Origin: Microtetraspora malaysiensis | Lineage (GTDB): Bacteria > Actinomycetota > Actinomycetes > Streptosporangiales > Streptosporangiaceae | Reading direction: 5' to 3' | DNA length: 64,000 bases | NCBI RefSeq assembly: GCF_001528665.1 | Contig: NZ_BBYJ01000038.1 | Coordinates: forward strand, 1-64,000 | Shown: piece by piece, positions 34,421-42,812 of the stretch | Layout: the number at the start of each line of letters is the position of its first letter | Numbering within the stretch: position 1 is the stretch's first letter | Translations under genes and position numbers: made by a program | The notes under the pieces: model-generated | What the model was told of the DNA's origin: nothing | The model's database searches: none | Seen by the model: only the letters and a program-made list of their open reading frames with translations

Positions 34421-35200
34421 TCAGACCCGCCGGCGCCGTGGGGCTGGCCCGGAGTGCCGGTTTACCGCCGCGACCCGCCGCATCAGGTTCGGCTGGCTCG
34501 GGTCGTACAGCAGCCGCAGCGCCAGGCCGAGCATCTCCGCGCCCTCCAGGACGTCCTCGATCCCCAGGGACCCTTCGTGGCTGCCGGTGTTGCCGATCCA
34601 CTTGACTGCCATCAGCACCTGCTCCACCTGCGGTTTGCGCTGGGCGAACAACTCGATCCGCTGGTGGGTGGTGCGCCGCACCCGCTTGATCGGTTTGCCC
34701 GGCTTGGCCGCCATCCGGAAGCGCGGCACCCGCTGTGCGGTCAGCAACTCCTCTACGGCGACCCGTAGCCGTCCGGCCGCTCCCGCCGGGTCGATCCACA
34801 CGATCTCCGCCGCGACGCGACCGGCAGCGACAACCGACTCCGGCGTGCCGACCGGGCAGTCCACCAGCGTCAGTGCCGGCCGTGCGTAAGTGAGCCGGTA
34901 GAACGCCGCCCATGGCCCATTCTTCACCGGGTCCGGGTCATCGCCCACCCGGTAGTCGCCGGCGAGCACGACCGTCTCACCACAGCCGGCGTGCGCACAC
35001 ACCAGGAAGCCGGTGAACACGCCGGTGCTCCAGTCCGGCTCCCAGGCGTCGGGCTCCTGGGTCTTCGCGACACTGGTGGCCGCATCATCATGGGTGATGA
35101 ACTTTTGCTTCTTGACCAGGTGCCCATACTGGCATGTCGGGCAGCGCAGGTCCGGCGGCGCAATGAACTCCTGGGCGAGCGGCAGCAGCGGGTGAGCCAT
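34421..35200 (-). CDS. DUF4145-domain protein with zinc-binding N-terminus
   Basis: A 259-residue protein from ATG at 35200 (MAHPLLPLAQEFIAPPDLRC). A zinc-binding N-terminus (CPTC near residue 20-23, CAHAGC near 70) precedes the helical DUF4145 domain, with the typical RLRVAVEELLTAQRVPRF region and the KWIGNTGSHEGSLGIEDVLE motif near residue 210. DUF4145 is a HEPN-related helical domain often found in or beside restriction systems; its exact role is not established. It is the first gene inside the left end of the element and points toward the end. Confidence 0.82.
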   Translation of the reverse strand: MAHPLLPLAQEFIAPPDLRCPTCQYGHLVKKQKFITHDDAATSVAKTQEPDAWEPDWSTGVFTGFLVCAHAGCGETVVLAGDYRVGDDPDPVKNGPWAAFYRLTYARPALTLVDCPVGTPESVVAAGRVAAEIVWIDPAGAAGRLRVAVEELLTAQRVPRFRMAAKPGKPIKRVRRTTHQRIELFAQRKPQVEQVLMAVKWIGNTGSHEGSLGIEDVLEGAEMLGLALRLLYDPSQPNLMRRVAAVNRHSGPAPRRRRV

Positions 35201-35497
35201 GCAGGGCACCGTACCGCCGGCGACCACCGTACCGCGCACCTATATCCCGTTTGGACGGTCCGCCCGGCATTCGGCGACGGCCGCTTGTTCGGAGGCGCTC
35301 AAGCGGGGGCTACGGCGTCGGCGGACGACCCTGATTACCGATCCTCACCCCGGCTAGGAATCGCGATTACATCAAGCCTCCGCCATGGGAAGCCATTTGT
35401 TTGACGCAAGATTGTGCTGCCGCAGCGGAGCGACTCGGTTGGACATAGCTAAACCTCTGCCCGTTGGCCGGCACTAAAACTAGTGACTGGATCTCAC
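35201..35497. other. Gap upstream of DUF4145 gene
   Basis: About 300 bases with no gene seen. GC falls from about 35350 onward into the low-GC DUF262-Shedu gene, which may mark a recombination boundary. Confidence 0.4.
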
Positions 35498-36868
35498 TTA
35501 CGGGATCTGCGAAATTCCCGCCATCCACTCGGCACGGCTCAGTAGTTCGTCAAAAGTCACAATCTCGGGCTCAGTGATGCTCCGACGGTACAGTTCGAAG
35601 GAGACGAATTTGTCCTCGCGAACCCCGCCTCCTCCACTAAAAAGGTCCGCCAGTTGCCCAACGATAAGATAGGATCTCGGCCGTATGAGGTATGTTGCCT
35701 CTCCGGGAATAGCCGCTCCTTCTTCGTCGTGATCGTTAATTAGATTCCCTATGTGACGTACTGCGCGATGCACTGTCCCTTGTAATTGAGACACTCCTCC
35801 CGTCACATGCTTTGATGGAATCCAGCAGCCGGATCTATAAACATCCTTGTCAAGCAAGGCGGTTCTATGCGTTTTGAATTCAGCGAAGACCATCGAGCGT
35901 ATGCGGCCAGCAGTGCGCAAAAGCGCGTCTGTTCGCTTACCTACACCACTGATGGAGCTTCCAGTAACTGCCTGCTCAAGACGCGACGGATCCCAAGATA
36001 CAAGAAGTTGACCACCTAATGACGCACCGAGGATCCACGGGTTTTTCTCGAAGAACTGCTGCCAGACATCCTCGCCCCGCTTTCTAGCTGTCCTCGCAAT
36101 CGCCCTGTCGAAGCAGTTGTCATCTTCAAGATATTTCCGAAATACCGATACCTGCTCTCGTCGATGAGCGAAGGCAATTACGTCGTCTGCTGCCTTGTCC
36201 TCTGCAATGAGACGGCGAAATGGTTTTGGATTGCTCTGATAAAGAAAAGGAAGCAGAGATGCCGCGGCCTCCTTATCAAAAGAGAGGGCTGCCATTACTA
36301 TACCTTCTCGAACTACTGCGGACACGCCGTGCAGCCAAGAGAAAGCCTGCTGGAAGTCGTCTAAGTTTGGGCATGCGTCGAGTAGTCTTCTTCGCATGAA
36401 CTTATACGCGTCAGCCACGCGTCCCGTTGCGCCCACATCTCCATCACCCTCTATGATCGCAGTGAAGTTCGGGCGATCAGCTTGATGTGCCACGAGTCGG
36501 TAAGTTGTTTCGGCGTTATATGACTCAGCGTGCAGATACCTGCTGGTAATCGAGTCACCGATGGGCAACCCAATCAGTGACATATGGTCACGCATGGCAC
36601 ACAGCACTACGAGGAGGGTCATGATCCTCTGATACCCGTCGATCAGCCGAATCCTCATCGGCGACTCGTACCGATCCACCTCTAGTACTACGGATCCCAA
36701 AAAATAGTCTTTATGCGCTGACGGACTAGAAGCTCCGGCAGAAATCGTGTCCCATAGGGGCTGTATCTGCTTCGGACCCCATAAATACGGCCTATGGTCG
36801 TCCGGTACAACCAGCTGTACCGACGGGGAGATCAGGTGATCGATCGACATCACGCGCGCTTCAATCAC
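35498..36868 (-). CDS. DUF262-Shedu (DUF4263) fusion nuclease
   Basis: A 456-residue, low-GC gene. Residues 1-240 resemble DUF262/GmrS: VPDDHRPYLWGPKQIQPLWD (21-40), DYFLGSVVLE (54-63) and LIDGYQRIMTLL (75-86), where DGYQR replaces the usual DGQQR. Residues 262-456 match the Shedu nuclease domain: EDVWQQFFEKNPWILG (266-281), GKRTD with Asp314, FAEFK with Glu330 and Lys332, Gln361, then PRSYLIVGQ and the closing FELYRRSITEPEIVTFDELL. Shedu is a single-gene anti-phage nuclease with varied N-terminal sensors. A DUF262 front end links it to GmrSD-type nucleotide-driven restriction. GTG at 36868 follows GGAGG. Confidence 0.83.
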   Translation of the reverse strand: MIEARVMSIDHLISPSVQLVVPDDHRPYLWGPKQIQPLWDTISAGASSPSAHKDYFLGSVVLEVDRYESPMRIRLIDGYQRIMTLLVVLCAMRDHMSLIGLPIGDSITSRYLHAESYNAETTYRLVAHQADRPNFTAIIEGDGDVGATGRVADAYKFMRRRLLDACPNLDDFQQAFSWLHGVSAVVREGIVMAALSFDKEAAASLLPFLYQSNPKPFRRLIAEDKAADDVIAFAHRREQVSVFRKYLEDDNCFDRAIARTARKRGEDVWQQFFEKNPWILGASLGGQLLVSWDPSRLEQAVTGSSISGVGKRTDALLRTAGRIRSMVFAEFKTHRTALLDKDVYRSGCWIPSKHVTGGVSQLQGTVHRAVRHIGNLINDHDEEGAAIPGEATYLIRPRSYLIVGQLADLFSGGGGVREDKFVSFELYRRSITEPEIVTFDELLSRAEWMAGISQIP

Positions 36869-36944
36869 ATCGCCTCCAGCAGTAACGCCACAGACCGGAG
36901 GACGATCGTTTCACAGAAAGGAGGTAAGTTGAATACCCACAGCC

Positions 36945-36975
36945 AGCGTAAGAGCGTGTTTGAGAGCGTGTTTGA
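36945..36975. repeat. Short direct repeat before IS remnant
   Basis: AGAGCGTGTTTG occurs twice in tandem at about 36951-36974, shortly before the truncated IS5-family gene. It may be the outer end of that insertion sequence or its target duplication; no matching inverted copy is seen on the right. Confidence 0.45.
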
Positions 36976-37032
36976 GAAGGCGGTGCGGGCATCTCGCCGC
37001 CGTGACCACGGTCAGATCGCGATCATGGCTGG

Positions 37033-37616
37033 GTGCCCCTCGAACGCCGCTACCCCTCCGACCTGACCGACGCCCAATGGGCGCTGATCGAGCCGCTGCT
37101 TCCCGCGCCGAACACAGGCGGACGGCCCGAGAAGCACCCGCGCCGCGACATCGTGGACGCCGTCTTGTACGTAGTGCGGACCGGTTGCGCCTGGCGGCAG
37201 TTGCCGTTCGACTTCCCACCCTGGCAGACCGTGTACTGGTACTTCGTCCGCTGGGAAGAAGCCAAGGTCACCGAACAGATGATCGCCGTGCTGCGGCGCC
37301 GGGTCCGGGTGGCGCAGGGGCGGGCCGAGGAACCAAGCGCGGGCATCATCGACTCCCAGAGCGTCAAAGGCGCCGACACTGTCGGACGCGACAGCCGCGG
37401 CTACGACGCGGGAAAGAAGATCAACGGGCGCAAGCGGTTCATCGTCACCGACACCCTCGGGTTGCTGCTGGTCGTCTGCGTGATGGCCGCCTCCGTCCAA
37501 GACCGCGACGGAGCCAAGACCACCCTGCTCAGCATGTATCTGGTCACGCCGGTCCGGTACGTGTTCGCGGACGCCGGCTTCGCCGGGACGCTGGTGGACT
37601 GGACACAGAATACCTG
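37033..37616 (+). pseudogene. Truncated IS5-family transposase
   Basis: About 192 residues of an IS5-family DDE transposase from GTG at 37033 (VPLERRYPSDLTDAQWALIE), with HPRRDIVDAVLYVVRTGCAW then RQLPFDF. The first catalytic Asp is in AGIIDSQSVKGAD and the second in VRYVFADAGFAGTLVDWT. The sequence then leaves the family near 37607 and runs on into the leader of the next gene. The last catalytic Glu and about 70 residues are missing, so it cannot transpose on its own. It sits in the middle of the defence cargo and marks past rearrangement. Confidence 0.88.
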
Positions 37617-37710
37617 GATACCCGGGCATCCCCCTATTGCGGGTATCGCCAGAACGTGCCATCATCGCAATACCTCAATGAGAGGGTTCTCCCGTGTATG
37701 GAGGTATGCG

Positions 37711-38475
37711 ATGATCCACATCACGATGGGTGGCTGCAAGCCATGCCCCGCTGGCGACCCGCTCAACCGCAGCCAGCACGGCTACGCGCCAGAGATGACG
37801 CCGCATGAGATCTACGAGGCCAACCGCGGTTACTACGCCATTGGCGCCGAGGCAGAGACCCGCGAGCGGTACGCGATCTTCTCGGGCATTAGCGCCGCCG
37901 GCGAGCGGGCCGTCGTCCTCGCCGTCGAGATCGACAAGATCGTTCCGGTCCAGGTCCCCGGCAAGCCCGGCCGCAAGGCCATCGAAGGCCGCGTACTGGA
38001 GCCCGGACACCCCGTCTATGACGCCTACGTCGGTAAGCCGATAGAGGGCGCCCGCAACCCCGTCGTCTACCTCGAATCCCCATTCGACCTGCGGAAATGC
38101 GCGTGCAGGTGCGGTGAGATTTCACGCAGCACCTTCGTTCCGGGTCACGATCAGCGGGCGCTCCACGAGCGCATCGCCCAGATCGGGAACGTGGCCGAGT
38201 TCATCACCTGGTTCGACAAGATCTTCAGCACCGGCGGAGAGACGATCGGGCAGCATGCCGACCTGCAACACGGCCGGCCGCAGGCTACCCGCAACGACCA
38301 ATGGGGCCACGACAAGTACGACTGGCCCAACGGGCTTGGACTGTTCCTGTACGACGACGGTCGCATCAAGGTGGAACTCAAGGACGGTACCGTTACCGTG
38401 ACTGACGTCTCGAACTATGCGTCGGACGACAACCGCGGCGGCGCGCACATCATCGCGCAGTTCGTCCGGGCCTGA
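37711..38475 (+). CDS. Hypothetical protein of actinomycete islands
   Basis: A 254-residue protein. ATG at 37711 follows GGAGG with a 6-nt gap; the frame is also fused upstream to the IS remnant, but that is not the native start. Features are MTPHEIYEANRGYYAIGAEA, a Cys cluster with CKPC near the start and LRKCACRCGE near residue 130, FVPGHDQRALHERIAQIGNV near 145, and an acidic C-terminus. The GHDQRALHERI segment is familiar from uncharacterised proteins in actinomycete elements. No function can be assigned; the cysteines suggest metal binding. Confidence 0.7.
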   Translation: MIHITMGGCKPCPAGDPLNRSQHGYAPEMTPHEIYEANRGYYAIGAEAETRERYAIFSGISAAGERAVVLAVEIDKIVPVQVPGKPGRKAIEGRVLEPGHPVYDAYVGKPIEGARNPVVYLESPFDLRKCACRCGEISRSTFVPGHDQRALHERIAQIGNVAEFITWFDKIFSTGGETIGQHADLQHGRPQATRNDQWGHDKYDWPNGLGLFLYDDGRIKVELKDGTVTVTDVSNYASDDNRGGAHIIAQFVRA

Positions 38476-38791
38476 CGCCGCGACGTGGGCATTTCCGAGT
38501 GGCAAATGGAATGCAGCAGTGGTCGCCGGCCGACTCGGCGACGGAGGACCTCGAGTACTCGGACCCCTGTTATGCCAGTTCCTGGCCTAGCGGTTTTCAA
38601 GAGGGCTGCGTTCCGAGTGGCAACAGGGCCTCTCGCCAGGCAGAAGCACTCTTTTGGGCCCCAACCGTACAAGATCATCCCGCGTGTATCCCGCAAGGCC
38701 TATTGATCGGTCTCGGCGTGCTTGGCGTGCTCTTGTAGTCGACGTAGGCGGCGGTCGTACTGACCCGCGTATGACCTCTCGGCCTTGTCGC

Positions 38792-38953
38792 TCAACCCGT
38801 TTGCGGATCTGATGAATGCTCATAAAGCGTGGTCTCGAATGGATCACGGTCGTACTCGATCAGTTGGGCCAGCATCTTGCGGTCCTGTTCAGTCGCACAT
38901 CGACCCCGAACCTGTGCGCACCACCTTTCCGAGCTCGCCATAGCCTCGTCCAT
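38792..38953 (-). CDS. Possible small protein, 53 residues
   Basis: ATG at 38953 opens a 53-residue frame (MDEAMASSERWCAQVRGRCA, then TEQDRKMLAQLIEYDRDPFE). The composition looks like a helical protein and the frame is too short for ordinary detection. It lies 19 nt downstream of the 549-residue gene on the same strand. No family recognised. The rest of the 38476-38971 gap holds nothing else that I can support. Confidence 0.35.
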   Translation of the reverse strand: MDEAMASSERWCAQVRGRCATEQDRKMLAQLIEYDRDPFETTLYEHSSDPQTG

Positions 38954-38971
38954 ACCTCGACCTTAGCCGCA

Positions 38972-40621
38972 TCATGACGAGTGTTTGGGAGGCGTGAAAT
39001 CGCTTAGGTCGACCAAAGTCTGCGCTGCCCGTGCGAGAAGGTCTTTGACAAACTCACTCTTTGTACGACCATCGAGCTGCTGGGCAATGAATTTATCGTA
39101 TGATGATCCCTTTGAATGTGCGCTAGCCTGGGATCTAATCGTTTGAATCTGGCGAAGTAAGGACACATCCCGATCCATGTGAGGATATTGCCAAAATGTC
39201 AACAATCGCTCAAGCTTACTGATCCCCTTCTCGCCTTCTGGACCCTTTCCGGTGACCGCTGTTATCCCCTTCTCATTGAGGAAGTCAACTAGCAATTTAG
39301 CAAGCGACAGAATCTGGTCTTCGAATTCTCGCTGTGATTCACTTAAGGGGGCGTGGAGACGCTCTATGAGCACTTTATCAACACTGTGAGGTTCTCTATA
39401 GAGCGGCCAATTGTTGCGTCTCTGCCACTCCTCGTTTAGGCGTTGATAAGCGCGCTTGAACTGATGCTCTGGCCCTTGCGCATCCACCCACTGACCTAAG
39501 AACGATCTGCGCATATTAGTATCGCTCATCGGCCCTTCAGGTGGAATGTTGAAACCCAGCCAGTAATTTCGCTCAGCTTCGGGCAGGTCTCGTCCGAGAT
39601 CTCCAAGAAAGACCATGACATAGTCTGGATGATCATTATCAACTCTGATTCCCCAGAGGCCTGCACACCGTAAGTAGCCATCCTGAACCTGGTACAGTTC
39701 AGGGTTTTCATAGTACTTTTGGAGGACCTCTCGTCGAAAGAAGACGGGGGTAAGATAATGCGGCGCATCCGGGTTCTTCCCGAAGTAGTTGCCGAGAGCC
39801 TCATAGTCGGATGTATAATTTCGAACAGAGCCGTCGTCGTTTTCGCCAATAATGAATTCCGGATAATTCTCAACGCGATTCCCGTATCCCAACACATTTG
39901 AAGCCTCAATGGAGGGGGGAGCGAAGAATTTCTTTGCCCGGAAAAGCGAAATCACTTTGCCGAGACCGCCTTCATCTCGGACGTGAACGAATCCCATTTC
40001 GCCTTGTTTGCGCCATTGAGTGTTGTGAGTAGTGTAGTCAGCATTCAAGTCTAGGTTTGCGTAGAGGTCAACCACCTCCACGTACAACCACATATCGAGC
40101 TGCTTGAGCGCCCGGTATCGGGCTAAATAGGACGTGCGAATGCGAACCGAATCATCGGTGACTTCGGCGACAAGCGTCTCACTGCCATCCTTCTCGGTGG
40201 CAATGAAATGTCCGCTAGCTTTATCTTCCCACAAATTGAAAACGAGGCGAAACTCTTCGCATAGCAGTGTTTGACCGAGGCGCTTGCCGTACTGCTCCGT
40301 AATAATGACGAGCGGCTCCCAGCCCTCATTATTTCCATACCGGAAATAATGAGTCTCTTGTCCCTTCTCGTAAGAAGTGATAGTCCCCGGTTGTCCGTCA
40401 CCGATACGGACGTCCCAGCTTTCGTCACCGAGGTACTGCTCACGCAGAGCTGGTGGAGCAAGGACAGAGAAGTATGCGCCGGAGTGATCCGTCCCGTACC
40501 CCCATGCCTTATAGACAAGAGTCCAAGCCTCTTTGCCGTGGGTCTCGAAAGCCGTCCGTGCATCGACTTGCTCTAGAGCTTTGATCTGCTCGTCCTTGAG
40601 ATCTCTTGGAGGATTGTTCAA
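38972..40621 (-). CDS. Unknown 549-residue protein with HEPN-like C-terminus
   Basis: A low-GC gene starting with TTG at 40621 (read MNNPPRDLKDEQIKALEQVD), preceded by GGGAG. Residues 1-410 form a large unrecognised region rich in Tyr, Trp and charged residues, with no membrane segment or P-loop. Residues 430-545 are helical and contain RQIQTIRSQASAHSKGSSYD, where R496 and H502 fit the R-x4-6-H signature of HEPN ribonucleases. This layout, a big sensor plus HEPN tail, is known in single-gene abortive infection proteins. Assignment is inference from one motif and context: it lies between an IS remnant and a type I restriction system. Confidence 0.6.
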   Translation of the reverse strand: MNNPPRDLKDEQIKALEQVDARTAFETHGKEAWTLVYKAWGYGTDHSGAYFSVLAPPALREQYLGDESWDVRIGDGQPGTITSYEKGQETHYFRYGNNEGWEPLVIITEQYGKRLGQTLLCEEFRLVFNLWEDKASGHFIATEKDGSETLVAEVTDDSVRIRTSYLARYRALKQLDMWLYVEVVDLYANLDLNADYTTHNTQWRKQGEMGFVHVRDEGGLGKVISLFRAKKFFAPPSIEASNVLGYGNRVENYPEFIIGENDDGSVRNYTSDYEALGNYFGKNPDAPHYLTPVFFRREVLQKYYENPELYQVQDGYLRCAGLWGIRVDNDHPDYVMVFLGDLGRDLPEAERNYWLGFNIPPEGPMSDTNMRRSFLGQWVDAQGPEHQFKRAYQRLNEEWQRRNNWPLYREPHSVDKVLIERLHAPLSESQREFEDQILSLAKLLVDFLNEKGITAVTGKGPEGEKGISKLERLLTFWQYPHMDRDVSLLRQIQTIRSQASAHSKGSSYDKFIAQQLDGRTKSEFVKDLLARAAQTLVDLSDFTPPKHSS

Positions 40622-41066
40622 TTGTTACTCCCGATGCCTGATGTCACGGATTACACGAGTGAGAGACTCCCTCAGTCTGCCAGGAGTGACCGACGCCGAG
40701 ACGCCGTACCGTATCCAGGGCCCGCGCAGTCGATCGTGTGCGACGCCGAGGGTCCGCTGATATCCGCCCGCGCCGGATCTGGGCATGGCCGCGGTGGTCC
40801 GGAGTGGCCCGATCCCGTGCAGCCTATGCGAGGCGGAGGTCGCCGAGGCTGCCTGACCTCTCGTTGCTCGCGCTTTGTGTCGGCCCCCTCCGCTACGGTG
40901 CGGGCGGGCCTGAAATTCCCCCTGATTTCCCGAGTACGCAGGAGGCCGAGGTGCGCGAAGATGGGCTTCATGACGCCCCGTCAGCGGACGTGCGTTGCCT
41001 TGCGAGGCGCGACTACCTCAGTGTCGGCGCAGCCATGCACGTTGAGTGATTCCTGTAAGGAGCCTT
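40622..41066. other. Divergent control region of 549-residue gene and hsdM
   Basis: About 445 bases without a gene. It must contain the promoters for the leftward unknown gene and the rightward hsdMSR operon. No operator pattern is evident. Confidence 0.4.
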
Positions 41067-42812
41067 GTGAGCACGCTCGGTAGTTTCATCTGGTCGATCG
41101 CCGACCAGCTTCGGGGTCCCTACCGCCCCAACCAGTACGGGAACGTGATCCTCCCGTTCACGATCCTTCGGCGCCTCGACTGCATCCTGGAGCCGGACCG
41201 CGAGACCGTCCGAGACCTGGCCGCGGCATACGAGAACCCGAACAGGCTCCGGATCGAGGTCAAGAAGGCCACCGGCCAGCCGTTCTACAACACCTCGAAG
41301 TACAGCTTCGCGAACCTTCTGAAGGACGCGGACGGGCTCGAGGACAACCTCGTCGACTACATCGACCGGTTCTCCGCCGACATCGACGTGTTCGAGTACT
41401 TCGACTTCAAGAAGCAGATCATCGCCCTGGAGAAGGCCGGTCTCCTGCGCGAGATCGTGAAATCCTTCGGCGCCGTCGACCTGCACCCCAATGTCGTGTC
41501 CAACGCCGACATGGGGGACGCGTTCGAGTACATCATCCGCAAGTTCAACGAGGCCGCGAACGAGACCTCCGGTGACCACTACACGCCGCGTGACGCGATC
41601 CGGCTGCTGGTCGACCTACTCTTCGCCGAGAAAGACGCCGACCTGACCGAGTCGGGCATCGTCCGAACGCTCTACGACCCCACCGCCGGCACCGGCGGCA
41701 TGCTCGCTCTGTCCGAGGAGCACCTGCTCGCACAGAACCCGGACGCCCGGCTGAGCCTGTACGGCCAGGAGTACAACCCGCAGTCGTACGCGATCTGCAA
41801 GTCCGACCTGCTCGCCAAGGGCCACGACGCGTCTAACATCGCCTTCGGCAACACGCTCACCGACGACGCCTTCAAGGGCCGCCAGTTCGACTTCTGCATG
41901 TCCAACCCGCCGTACGGCGTCGACTGGAAGCAGTACGCCAAGGCCGTCACCAAGGAGCGCGCCGAGGCCGGCCCATACGGCCGCTTCGCGCCGGGCCTGC
42001 CAGCCATTTCGGACGGGCAGATGCTGTTCCTGCTGCACCTGGTGCATAAGATGCGCGCCCCCGAGGACGGCGGCGGCCGGGCCGGGATCATCATGAACGG
42101 CTCGCCGCTCTTCAACGGCGCCGCCGAGTCCGGCCCCTCCAACATCCGCAAGTGGCTGCTGGAGAACGACCTGGTCGACGCGATCGTCGCGCTGCCGACC
42201 AACATGTTCTTCAACACCGGCATCGCCACCTACATCTGGATCCTCGACAACACCAAGCACCCCGACCGCAAGGGCCTGGTCCAGCTCATCGACGGCACCT
42301 CGTTCTGGACCAAGATGCGCAAAAACCTCGGCAACAAGAACCGTGAACTCAGCGACGCCGACCGCGCCAAGATCCTCCGTCTGTACGCCGACTTCACCGA
42401 CGCCGACCCCGACTACTCCAAGGTGCTGCGCAACGACGAGTTCGGCTACTGGACCATCACTGTCGAGCGGCCGCTGCTGGACGAGGACCGCAAGCCCGTC
42501 GTCGACCGCAAGGGCAAGCCGAAACCCGACTCCAAGAAGCGCGACACCGAGAACGTGCCCTTCACCTACGGTGGCTCGACCGCCGGCCCTGCGGGCAAGG
42601 CCGAGGTCATCCAGGCGTACTTCGACACCGAAGTGAATCCGCACGTACCCGACGCCTGGATCGACTGGGCTAAGGTCAAGGTCGGCTACGAGATCCCCTT
42701 CCCCCGCCACTTCTACAAGTACGTCCCGCCCCGCCCCCTCGCCGAGATCGACGCCGACCTGGAGAAGCAGGTCGCCAAGATCCTCAACCTGCTGAGAGAG
42801 GTGGAAGGGTGA
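41067..42812 (+). CDS. hsdM: Type I restriction-modification DNA methyltransferase HsdM
   Basis: A 581-residue N6-adenine methyltransferase subunit. The N-terminal HsdM domain is VSTLGSFIWSIADQLRGPYR. The AdoMet motif DPTAGTGG is at 204-211, the catalytic NPPY at 280-283, and the C-terminal part interacts with HsdS. With HsdS it methylates the recognition site; with HsdR it forms the restriction complex. GTG at 41067 follows TAAGGAG at a 6-nt gap. The stop overlaps the hsdS start (GTGA), so the three genes form one operon. Confidence 0.96.
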   Translation: MSTLGSFIWSIADQLRGPYRPNQYGNVILPFTILRRLDCILEPDRETVRDLAAAYENPNRLRIEVKKATGQPFYNTSKYSFANLLKDADGLEDNLVDYIDRFSADIDVFEYFDFKKQIIALEKAGLLREIVKSFGAVDLHPNVVSNADMGDAFEYIIRKFNEAANETSGDHYTPRDAIRLLVDLLFAEKDADLTESGIVRTLYDPTAGTGGMLALSEEHLLAQNPDARLSLYGQEYNPQSYAICKSDLLAKGHDASNIAFGNTLTDDAFKGRQFDFCMSNPPYGVDWKQYAKAVTKERAEAGPYGRFAPGLPAISDGQMLFLLHLVHKMRAPEDGGGRAGIIMNGSPLFNGAAESGPSNIRKWLLENDLVDAIVALPTNMFFNTGIATYIWILDNTKHPDRKGLVQLIDGTSFWTKMRKNLGNKNRELSDADRAKILRLYADFTDADPDYSKVLRNDEFGYWTITVERPLLDEDRKPVVDRKGKPKPDSKKRDTENVPFTYGGSTAGPAGKAEVIQAYFDTEVNPHVPDAWIDWAKVKVGYEIPFPRHFYKYVPPRPLAEIDADLEKQVAKILNLLREVEG

